A stretch of DNA of 64,000 nucleotides from Varanus komodoensis (taxonomy: Eukaryota > Chordata > Lepidosauria > Squamata > Varanidae), in the NCBI RefSeq assembly GCF_004798865.1, contig NW_025336347.1, positions 18,626,289 through 18,690,288 of the forward strand, given 5' to 3'. The notes below the pieces were generated by a model, which did no database searches, was not told the origin of the DNA, and worked only from the letters and a program-made list of their open reading frames with translations. Both the position numbers and the translations under genes were made by a program. Numbering within the stretch: position 1 is the first letter of the stretch; each line of letters opens with the position of its first letter. Below, piece after piece: positions 51,101 to 63,100 of the stretch.

Positions 51101-54100
51101 CTCACCTCTCACAGTGGCGTCCAGCTGTGTAATCACGGCACTGGTGGCAGGCTCCAGTGTGCAAGTCACATTCCTCCGAGTGTCCATTGCAGTGACAAGG
51201 CCTGCAGCTTGGGAAGCCCCAGTGGCCTGGTGGGCACTGATCACACTGGCGTCCCACAGCACCATGCTGGCACCGGCACTGTCCAGTTACTGGTTCACAT
51301 ATTTTGGAGACAGAACCCTCAGGGGAACAGGCACAGGCTGTGGAGACAATTCCAGAGCTGTCAATGACCAAGGAAAGAGTGAGGCTAAATATGTTGCAGA
51401 ACTGGGGGCCAGCTTTGCCAAAAATTATCTATGAGTTTCCTAAAGTGGAGAATGTTCTGTTCCCATCTTCTTCCACAGAAGGAGTACCTTCAGTTTCCTT
51501 CTTGCTGCAAGGTGGAAACTGTTGCTAAATTCGTAAGACAAGAAACAGTGCTTGCTTTGTTTCCTGCTTTCATTCGGGCAGGGTAGGGGGGGCACATCTA
51601 GACCTAACAAGTTTTTCCAACCAAGCCTTCACTTCCATTGCCAGGACTGTTGAACATTTTCCTTTTTCTTATGTTTGTGTGCTGCCGACCCAATTACTGC
51701 CACCATATTCCCATAGAATTCTCTGCATGTGAACTTATTTGCCAATATGAATATTCTAAGGTAACACAAAAATTGGGAGTGGAGGAGCAACAAGTGGAAA
51801 AGGCAACAGATGTACAAGAGAGATGACAGTTTCAATGCAGCAAAGACAGGGAATAGGGTTAATGAAATAAGCTTGTGTTACACTTTACCAATGATGCAAT
51901 GGCTGCTGAAGTCTGTCCCTTCGATAGCTCAGCTAGTAGAGCAGAGGACTGTAGAGCACTACCTAAGTCATCCTTAGGTTGCTGGTTCAATTCCAGCCCA
52001 AAGGACAGATTTTTTGACATGCCCATGGTAGGCATGTCATGAGCGAAGCTGGCTGGAACAGGGGGTTAGACTAGATGGCCCAGAAAGCCCCTTCTGACTC
52101 TCTCTGTTTCTATGTTTCTATATAAACCTATTTCTAGCACATAGGAAAGGAGGATGTCAGTAATAAGGCTATGCTATAACTCCTTGACATACAGCAGTGT
52201 GGTAAAGTGGCAAGAATGTTGACCTAGGACCCAAATTCTTGTATTCTAACTCCTGCTCAGCCATGAAACTAGTTTGGATTAAGTTACCATCCCTTGGTCT
52301 TACAGGATAGTTGTGAGGACAAAATGCTGGGTAGAACCATATACACTGTCCTGATCTCCATGGAGATGAGGAGGATTAGAGATGAGCATTCAGTGTTTTA
52401 CCAGTCTCCCCAGTCTAAAGAAGTTCCCCTGTCCTGAGCATGAATAGGAGCTACATGGTATGTTGATTGCCACAAAGTGGCTTGGTCAGCTGAGTAGCAG
52501 TTTAATATCAGGCTGCAGGGCTGTGAATAATTTCAAGCAGATAACTTGTTCTAAAGGTCTAGAGCTCAATTAAAACATGTTATCCCTTTTGGACCAGGTA
52601 ACTTCCCCCTTCACACCCCTGCAGGTTCTTGTGTATTGTCTGCACTGGTTAGCAGGCATGGAGAATCTCTGTTATAAACAGAACTGGGGCTTCAAGAGAA
52701 ACTACAGTCTTGGAGGTGAGGCAGTTTGGTGATCAATAACTCAAGGCACCCTTGAGGCACTTGCTTATTAGGGTCCGAGTCTGGCTTCAGCACTTCCGTA
52801 GTTGGTGCTACTGGTCTAGTTCTTTCCAACCTGGATGTAAGCCTTGGCTACTCCCTGGGTTAAGACCAAGATTACTCCACTCCACTCCACTCCTCCTTTA
52901 TTTTATTTATACTTCACTGTTCTATGCAAGGAGCTTAGAGCTGCAATCTAATCCTGATACCTCATCTGTAGGAAGTAATCCTAACTCACAGTTGAAGGAA
53001 ACATAAAAATTAACAAGGGGCTCAGTGTACGCACAGGCCCTGTCTTTGTTACTCACAACTGCAGCCATATGGTCCAAATCCGTAAGTGCCAGGGACACAC
53101 TGGTCACAGCGCCGACCCGTCACATTGGGTTTACACTGACACTGGCCTCCCAGTTTGTGGCAGACGCTGCTGGTAGACCCCTGGGGATCACACTGACAGG
53201 CTGAGGATAGGAAAAAACAACACTGCCAAAGGTTAGGGAAGTAACTTTGTAGAAAGAGCACAAGAGGCATCCCCCTCCCCACCTAATTGCAAATAAACCT
53301 CCCCAGCACACTGAATAGAAGCTAGTCACATTAACCCCCTCTTTAGAGGAGACTGATGATCAAGGAAGTCTAGGACAATGCCTACTCACAATTGGGCAAT
53401 AAAACGCAGCATGTGTGTTTGTTTAGACCACAAACAGGAACAAAATAGAGAAATACTGAAGAGTCTATTTTACAACACCTGCCCACTAATCCTAACAAAT
53501 TCAGCTTTTGGCTTGTCATTTTTAAAATGAACATGTTTCTAGCACTCATGGTTATGAAGACAAACACCTAAAATATTTTTGACATTCATGCTACCAGTCT
53601 GGTGTTACAAATCCAGTTGCAGATTCTAGATCTTTGGTTTAAACATTTAAGGGGGAAAGTGTTTACCAGAACATTCTAAAGTAACTATCAAAATGTTCCA
53701 CTTATATTTAGATAAGCTCAGCCTGGGGAATCCTCCTTTGCCAGACCAACCAACTGCTGATTCAAGGCAGCTCCCTCTTTAACATGAGGACCTAGCTTTA
53801 CAGCCCTGGTTTTGAGTAATAGCCCTATGCACTACAGTACATGGCTAAAGAAGGCCAGGTCTGCCTGCCTCACTCTTCCACCTGTTATATAGTTCTAGTC
53901 CTGACCCACATTTGGCTCTTCACTCACGCAGAGCCCCATCATGCATCAGTGCAGAGATGCTGCATAGCAGGTGGGCACAGGTCTCCGCCAGGTCAGGCAT
54001 GGTGGCCATGCGGAATGCCTCCAGGCATGTGTAGCGCTCTAGCGCTTCTCGGCGCTCCACTGCTGATGGATCATTACCATGGAGACCAGGCAGCTCCTTC

Positions 54101-57100
54101 ACATGTGGCAAAAGAACCAGCTGTGGAAAGGAAGAGACACATCAGAAAAAACTTGGCCAGGTTGGAACAAGAACTGGGGCTGGTCATAGCTAAACAATAA
54201 GGCCTCTTACTACGATCTAAGATGCAATTATGCCATGCTGAAAGAAGAGCATAATGTTTCCTTTAGCACACAAAAGTTTCTCACCGAGTCGACAAGGATG
54301 AAGGCTGCAGGATGACGTTGTGTCACACCAGCCCGCTGGAACCGTACAATGATCTCATAATGGTTTCTGGGCTCAAAGCAGAAAGGCCGTGGCAGAAGTA
54401 CATACCTGTAGGGAGGAGACAGGGTGAGGTCTTCACTTGACAGAGAAGGCAGAGAGCACACCATGATGAGAAAAGGCACAAGAAGGTCAAGGAGTCCAGT
54501 TCACACAGATGTCTACAGTCTTCGGGAATCAGTGACCTTGTTTTGCCAGCTTGGAGAAGGAATGCAACCAGCTTGTAAATAACAATCTGGTTAGGGCAAT
54601 TAATCTGCCAACCTCATTTGCATATACTACTTTTTCTCCCTTCAATAAATTTTGCACAAATGTAAATGTATTCATTTAAACCTTCAAATACGTTAAAGTC
54701 CAGTAGTTCCTGCACATAAGCAGATTTGTGCAAATCTCCCTGAAAGGAAACATAAATAAAGTTACATTTGTGCAAATTACTTCAAAGGAGGGAGGAAGAA
54801 TTGCACAAATTTCCCCAAATAATTCAACTTTTCCCAAAATGGAAGAGAGTTGCACTGTCTATAGAGATGAGGAAATGGACGAACAAGTTGACTAGTTTTT
54901 TAAAATGTATTTAACTTCTATAATGCCCAATAGCTGAAGTTCTCTGGTTTACCATATTCAACTAAAAATACCCACTAAAATAAATCACATTATAAAATAA
55001 CATCAAAAGGCTGTCATAAATTTTTAAACTAAATTTTAAACATATAAACCACTTAAACAAGGTAAATATTGGGACCTGATTAAGCAAAACCACAGTAAAC
55101 TAATTAAATGCCCAGTGGTAGAGGACAGTGTTAACCTGGTGCTGAAAAGATAGTGTGCTTGGCACCAGATGGGCCTAAAGCCCTAACCCTAACCTACTTC
55201 AAGGCGAGTGAAACCTCATCTAGAGCAGGTTGAATTTCCTCCATCTGGTCAGAAGACACATCCACTAAGAGCATCTCAGCTCTGTCTAGATTGAGCTTTT
55301 GTTTGTTAGCTTTAATCCAGTCCACTGTCAGTGGTTTAGGACAACCACAGCCTCACCAGCGGATGACAAAAAGAAGAAATTTTGCTGTGTGTCATCAGCG
55401 TACTAGTGGCAACACACTCCAAAACAGCAGAGGACCTCACTCAGTGGTTCCATGTGAATGTTAAACAGCATGGTGGACAAGACCAACCCCTGCGGAATCC
55501 CACACTAGAGAATCCAGCAGGTAAGGCACTATCTCCAGGGACCACCTTCTGTGCCACCCAAGTAGGCACAGAACCACTGCAGTGCAGTGCCCCTCATTTG
55601 CAACTTAGCCAGTAACTCCAAAAGGATACCATGGTTGTTGGTACTGAAAGCTGTTCAGAGGTGCAGGAACTACCAATAGGGTCACATTCCCACTGTCTCA
55701 CGCCTGGCATAGGTCACCAGACAGGGTTTCTACGCCAAAAACCAGTCCTGAACCCTGACTGAAATGGATTCAGATGATTGGTCTCATCCAAGAGTGCCTG
55801 CAACTGGTTGGCTGCCACCAACTCAATATCCTTGCACAGGAAAGGGATGTTTGCCACTGGTCTAAAATTACTGAGTTCTTCCGGATCTAGGGAGGGTTTC
55901 TTCAGGAGTAGTCTCACCACTGTTCTTTTCTTGTGGCAAGGGAGCACTCCTTGTCATAAAGAGGCAATAATCTCCTTCCTGGCCCAGCCAGCAGTTTTCT
56001 CCCTGCAAGAGGGACAAGGGTCCAGTGCAGATGTGGCTTCATGAACCTGTTCCAGCACCTTGTCAACAGTCTTGGGTCATACTAGCTGGAACTCATCCAA
56101 AGAACCTTGACTTGGCTGTGCTCCAGATATCGCACCTGATTACACTGCAATAACACTGGAGTCCAAGTCGCAGTGAATGCAAGTGATTTTGTCCTGGACG
56201 TGCCTAACAAATATATTGCAGTGGGCCTCAGGTGGTTCCAAGATGCCTAGTGTCATTTCAAAGGGGATATTGTTTGAGAGTTAGCAAGGAACGGTCAGCA
56301 GGTCTTTTCAATGCTCTTGCCAGGCAGCTCTCCCACTTTTTTAAAACAATCCATGCTGAAATAGCTGTGCTGGGTCTGGATGTCACAACAAGCTATCTGG
56401 AGAAAAAGTCATCCTAAACAACTCTACTAATTCCATACATGCCCTGAGTGGTAAGTTTGCAAGAATCAACCCATCACGGAAAAGCTGTGCTGGGTTTGGA
56501 CATCATGCTAGACAGTCCTGTAGACCTGTGGTAACAAACATCCATGTCTGAGCATGATGTATGAACCAGATCTTAGTGAACTTTGTGACCTGAGTAGAGA
56601 GTTGAACCTGGATATCTCCAGCGCTTTAATCACTACAACACTACTGGGTCATTATAAATAATGTCATGAACCATCCATAGTATACACATCTTCTATACTC
56701 CACTTAGAGTTACACAAGTCAACACAAAAGTTTGGGGTGTGGGAGAGAAACTGGGCTGAGTAAAACCAGTTTTCTCCAGAGGCAGACGCACAACCTGAAG
56801 TGGTGTGGTGTGTAGTGTAGTATAGTGGACTGGAGACTTGGGAGATCCAGGTGCTAGTCCCCACTCAGCCATGAAGCTCACCAAGTTGCATTGAGCCAGT
56901 GTCTTACTCTTAGCCTAACCATTCCCACAGGAGTTGTTAGGAGAATAAAATGGAGTGGAGAAGCACAGTGTACACTGTTTTAGGTTCTTCACAAGAGGGA
57001 AAAAAGGTGGGATATAAATGCTAATAGTAATAGCGATGATGATGATGATGATGATGTGTCCCAATCAACCAAAGAAACATGAAGGGGAACAAACACTGCC

Positions 57101-60100
57101 TGTTCAACTCTAGAGTGCATGTCCAATGTTTCTATCTCATTTTATTTATTTTTTAGTTATGTGTTCCTTCCTTCCTTCCTGGGTTGAGCATGCATAAGAT
57201 ACAACAGCAATTCCATCAGGGCAGTGACAGTGTATCTCCTTTCCCCTCCCCTAGAATAATTCTAATACCAGATTGCTCTACCTGTTAACAATATACCTGA
57301 TAAAGACTATTAACAATCAACTAGCTAGTCTGTAAAGGTCCACAGGACTTTGCATATTCTGATTAACCAGTGGGAGCTAAATCTAACCAGAGCAGCAAAT
57401 GCCTTTCTTCATGGGAACACTAACTGATTGTGAGCACAGTGCATAACCAAAGAGGTTTTCATAATCATAATTAACCATAAAACCATGCTTTCACAATTCT
57501 ATCACACCAGGAACCCTTTCCACAAAACCTCGTGAGAGGCATATGACATGCTAAAAATTTCAGACCTTCTCTGAACATACACCCAAAGCAAAGAAGATTA
57601 AAGTTAGAAGCTAGAAGACAAAATTAAGAAAACAGAGCATTGAAAGGCTATAAGGAAGGAAATCCTGCATAAAATGTATATCCCCTAAATGCTATATTTA
57701 CATGAGTTAAGCTGCTTATTAATGACATAATGTTTAAAAAATCACAATAACAGATGACAGGGAAAAAAAATCTGCGTGGTGAGTAGTTTGGATGAAATTT
57801 GAGAAAAGTAAAGATGCCATTGCTTTTGCAAAATCCACTAGCACAGGCAGAGGGCTCTTAGCCAAACCAAAATATCAACAGCTTCCTAACCACAAAAATA
57901 CCATGAGCACTTCACTTAATTATGATAAATACTTAGGCAATCCAGCAGCAAATACATGGATGACAGAATTATCACCTGTTTGTCAATTGTGCCAAAACAC
58001 GAACTGCAAAAATAAAACATGGAAAACAGGTCTTGTTGCATAAGGTTTCATTTTTCATTTTTCAGCACTTGTTTTTATACTGAAAGTCTTTTCTAATGGG
58101 TTTTTCGAATGTCATGTCTGTGCAAAAGAATATTGTAAATCTGTTCCTGCTAGCAGATATATATTTTACACCATGAATAGCAAACTGGTAGCTTAAAAAG
58201 CCACATTTACCTTCCAACAACAAACACATATAGTTGCATGAACAATTTTATCTAGCCAGTAATGTTTATCTGCCCAATAATTATAAGAAAAAGTCAAGCT
58301 GTGCAGCAAATAAACTTCCTGCCTTTGGCTTCTGCTTTGAGAAATAACTGTTTGTGCAGAATGTAGGACAGCCCCCATTTTATACTGTCAGTCAGACATT
58401 TATCAAACAACCTGAAACTAGTTATTAGTGACATGAGACCTGTAATAAAAGCAGTAGCAGACTCAAAAAAGAAAACACCAGTGTGGTAAACAATCTGAAA
58501 TAAAATGAAAGAGAAGGATGCACTCCATGTGATCTTGATTTCCATTAAAACATTCCACTGACACTAACTAGGGCTCTTACAGCCTCCTTCCGCATTCCTC
58601 CACCCCCCTCAGTTAGATTATTAGGCTGGACTTCCTCCTCTCGCTCTTACCTGGAACTATGCGGCAAACTCTCCCGGTACATCTGCTCAGAGGGTAGCAC
58701 ATTGCCACAGCGTGGGCTCATTGGTAAAGCCTGTGAGCTGACGCTAACAACAGCCTCCCAATCTTCTGTAGACTGCAAAGGAGACACAGAGGGCTTAAAG
58801 CAGCTGTCCCAGGGTAAATAACCCTCATTCCCACAAAATGGATAGTATCAGTCTAAACTGAAGAAATGTTTGCTTTTCAAAGACCCATCCATAGACATTA
58901 TATAAGCCAAAAGACAAGAGAAAGTTTGGCTTACAGACTCTTTTTCCCTGGTGTAGTTAATGGTGCATAGCTCTGTTACACACTCTCCAATTCTCAGCTC
59001 TTGTTCTACTTTAACAAATTTATTTCACTTTAATAACCCCTTGTTGGCCATAATAATGGCTCCCAGAATGGCTTACACAACAGAATAACTCAGAAAAGCA
59101 AAATCAAACCAGAGGCCTAAATTAGAAAGGAATAGAGTTTAAAACTTTCAGTTAAAAACTTCTGAAAGCTGAGTAGAATAAAAATGCTTCCTGTGTCTGC
59201 CTAAAAACCAACAAGGATGGAGCTGGACTCTACTCCTTTGGGAAGGAAGGCAATAACTAGTATGCTGCCACAGAGAAGGCCCTATCTTCAAATTGCATTT
59301 GGTGGTGGACGGGAAGAAAGTCTTCAAGATGTGTTTTCACAATATCTAACAAAGATATAATCTCATGTTGGTACCCATGCATTGAAATGGTAATTTTGCA
59401 AATTCCAAGACACACATAAGATACAGGGAACTATCTAAACCAACACAAAACTTGTTTAACTAGCATCTACCATCCATAAGCATAGCTTTCTTGGATCCCA
59501 GTAGCAGAAACAGTCACGCTTCTCAAGATTCTTTATCCTGGCTCATAAGGAATTATAGGAGACCAAATTCATTCAACAGTATGTATATCAGTCTCTGATC
59601 AGAAGTTAGATAGAAAAATGAAACACTGCAGCAGTGCTTGGAACCCCTTTGCCATTTGGACATGGCATTCTGGATTGGGGGAAGGGGGAGCATGCACAGT
59701 TGTTATCGTGTGAATTGGCCTTTATCTACATTACATTAAATGCTGTGGTATCTACCTTGTAAGCAGTTATGTGTATTTCCCCAAGATGTAGATAAACAGA
59801 GCCAGCACCCCTATGCACAACAGGCACAAGCACAACCATCCTAACAAAGTGTGCTCGTCTCCTACCCCAGAGTTCACGAAAGAATAATAGACCCCCTCTA
59901 ACCAATATCTTCTGCTACCTCTATCATTGTCACAACAAACAACTGTTGTGAGGACCAGTATAGTGTGATGGGTAAAGTGTTGGGACTCTGGGTACTAATC
60001 CCCACTAAACCATGAAGCTTGCTGGGGTATTTTGGGCCAGTCACTGTCAGCCTAAGCTACCTTGCAGGGGGTGTTGAGAAAACAGAATAGAAAGGAGGAA

Positions 60101-63100
60101 GAGGAGTATATAAGCAATTTTGGGTCACTTGCAAAATGAAAAAAGTGGAAATACATATAATAATTATGAAGAACTGCATGCATGTCATTATTGTGGTTCT
60201 ATAATGTGTACTTATGAGTCCTCTGTGAAGTTCCAATCTATCTGTGCAGGCCTGAGGCCTTGTTTTATTATAGATGAAGATCAGCATAGCAGTAATTTAG
60301 TGAAGTGAGTGAAAGAAACAATTGCTTTAAATATTGCTAGCTGGGGCCTGGATCAGGAAATTCAATACAAATTGGCTGGGGATTCTAGCTGGGTGGAAAA
60401 GAGTGATTGGGTAATGACAACTGAAAATTAATTTGCGGAGAGAGAGGGAAAAGGTCTGCGGTTTCATGGTATGTGAGTAGGGCTAAGAGAAAGTTGAGGA
60501 GAAAAGAAAAGTAAACTATTCCTTCTCTGTGGAATAACCTAAGGTGGCTGGTAAATATCTGGAGTAGGGACCAATTATGCCAAATGACTACCCTAGGATT
60601 TTGCCAGAGGATGTTTATATAAGCAGGCAGTACCAATCCAGATAAATCATGCAAACAGCCAGAAATAAAACGGGAGAAATCCAGGTGTGAAAGGAAGTAG
60701 ACCCCAAAACTGGTTGTAAAGGTATTCTGCTGGGGTGCAGGTTTAGAGAATTTAGCCTGAGGTTAAAAAAACTGTTCTTATTGGCTTGTAACAATAACAG
60801 GATCTCTTAAAGTCCTAAAGAATTGTCACTAAGCTGTCTTTTGAAAGCCCTAAAGTAAATATCAGTAGTCTCTTATGTACAAATTATCTATTTACAGAGA
60901 AATCCTATGGCTCCTGGGCAGCACTGCCTGGATTCTTAGCTCTGTAGCTGGAAAACTGCTCCAACCCCAGAGCTGGGAAACAGTACTTGGAGTACCTCCC
61001 ACACCTCAGAGCTGGCACAGAGAGAACTGTGTCAGCTGCATCTCTGAGGATGTAGGAGTGGCCTTGGGGAAGGGGTTCTGGGCAGGCAGGGAGGAGAGCA
61101 GTAGCACCAAGATATGATGTATCCTAGTGGCACTCATTTCCCTCCCCTTCCCTCCAAAGCATTGCAACTGGAGTAAATACACCTGCCCATCAAGTTGGGC
61201 CATCTCCCTTCCTTGTCCACCAGTGAAGAATGAACTCGCTCTGGAACTTGCATGACTTGCTCTGGGAACACTACTGAAATTGAATGGAACCATGAATGCT
61301 GCAGTAAGAAGGCAGCATCCTCTATCTGATATATGTTTCCAGACACTTAAGCATTGGAGACATTGAAATATGATCCTTCATATGCCCACAGAGACCACAA
61401 AGAAGAACCAGGATGATTTTATATGAAGCAGTTGGATCACTTACACTTTATGGAGAGATGATGATATATTCTTGCTCTCCCAACATGTTTTGCCAGTGTT
61501 CATGCATCCCTGAGCTGACTATTCTAATGTTGCTCATTTCCTATACACGCTCACGCTCTCTCTTTCTTTCATGCTCTCTCTCTCAAGCTAATGTCAGAGC
61601 CCGCTCAGATAACAAACACCCATCCTACCCCCTCCAGCTCTTTCCACTTACCTCAGGTTCATAGCGCAACAAGATGTCATACTCCATTGGGTAGGGAATG
61701 TTGTCAATGTGAAAGGATAAGCCAGCTCCATCCCGTACACGGGCAAAGCCTGGACCAGTCCATGTAATCATGTGACCTGTGTGCTCCCGTGGTGTAACTT
61801 CTACATCAGGCTGCAGGTGAAAGCATGGTGTCAAAAAAGTATCAGGGCCTTACATCCCCTCCTGCGTGGTCCTGCTATCACCTGTCTGTGCCTCTAAACA
61901 AAGACCGAGGGCTTTTGGCAACTTGAGAGGCAATTGGAAGCAACCTGCTTCAGAGCCCCTTCTGTACAATACTGCTGAACCATTTAAAATCTTAAGATGC
62001 CTTTAAATTGACAGGGCCAGGCTTTTTCCTCCTGGCTTAATACCAGCCAAAGCTCATCGAGTTCCAAGTGGACTTGCCTGCCATCCACTTAGCTTTTCGA
62101 ACCAACACTGACTGAACAGCCCACAGTAGCAGAGCCAGCCCAACCATGGCTATTTCAGATAGCAGATATTTGGGAGCATGGCGTCGCAGTGTGTGTCACA
62201 CAGCCTGTACTGACACCAGCCCCTAAAGAGGCCTGCTACCCTCAGATATGATGAAAGATGCCATCTGGTCCCCAGAGCTGAAATAAGATTCAGCTGGCAA
62301 CCCAGTCAGCTTCAGTACAGAGAATGTGGGGCGGGGAGTGGGAAAGGTATCTTGCCCTGTGCCTTCACTCCAGGTTGCATATCTTGGCCTGGCACTGCAC
62401 AGTTCCTCATGAAGCTCTGGCCCAAGATATCAGTGACCCACGGGCACCATGACCTCCTCTTTCTTATTCCTTCCCAGCAACCTCTTTCTTCCATACAACC
62501 TGCATTCTCACTCACCTTCTGCTGAAGCTGCCGGGCTTTCCGGAGTGCTCCTCGCTGTTGTAGGAGTCTTATTGTGCTATGCTGGCGGCGCAGCCTCATA
62601 TTGCGCCCATTCTGGACCCCGTTGTAATATTCCACACAGTCCACTGGGGCTTCAGGCCGCAAGGCACCCTATGACAGAGAGGCCACATTTATTGCTCGGC
62701 ACTATCAGTTGCTTCTTATTGCCGACAGCTGTGCCTGCTCCCTCCCCAGCCATCCAACATCCTAAGGGCTCTGACAGACAGACAGACAGACAGACAATGG
62801 CACTCCCCTACAGTTTGTGGTTTGACTCTCACACAAGCCACCCGGGTTGCTTCACTGCATGCCTTTCGGCATGTGGATCACTACTATCTGCACTGTGCCT
62901 CTTTGCTCATGCTGTTCATGTGAAAAAGCAGGGGAGGCTGGTGTCCCCTGTGTCAGTGACTCCTTATCCACTACAGCTTTTATTTTGAGCCTTGTAGGAG
63001 CTACCCATGGTAGTGAACCTATTTGCGGGGGATGGAGTTCAGCACTACAGATAGCTCCTATAGAGCTTCAGATAAAAATTGCAATGAATGAGAACCCCCA

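Larger units (their letters stand above)
51338..53056. other. LAMB2-like intron
   Basis: Holds the tRNA-Tyr-like/CR1 composite (51918-52124) and a CORE-SINE (52190-52385). 51540-51910 and 52400-53050 show nothing I can name. Confidence 0.5.
54406..58650. other. LAMB2-like intron (4.2 kb)
   Basis: Holds an AT-rich repeat (54625-54850), a long antisense L2 (54890-56200), an antisense SINE-head fragment (about 56590-56650), fold-back-family wording (56420-56575) and a CORE-SINE (56797-57055). 57060-58650 shows only a (CCTT)n patch near 57166-57181. Confidence 0.55.
58773..61651. other. LAMB2-like intron (2.9 kb)
   Basis: Holds an L2 tail (59040-59300) and a CORE-SINE (59954-60165). 59310-59940 and 60170-61650 contain nothing I can name. 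Confidence 0.5.

Noticed and set aside
51918-52005. Functional tRNA-Tyr gene
   Set aside because: CpG-type losses in the T arm and acceptor stem weaken pairing, and it runs straight into a CR1 tail; a retro-copy or SINE head is more likely.
55714-55947. Open frame of 77 codons on the minus strand
   Set aside because: It is an L2 reverse-transcriptase remnant.
62449-62988. Plus-strand open frame of 179 codons
   Set aside because: It runs antisense over the cassette exon of the laminin gene and a (GACA)n tract; it is a shadow frame.
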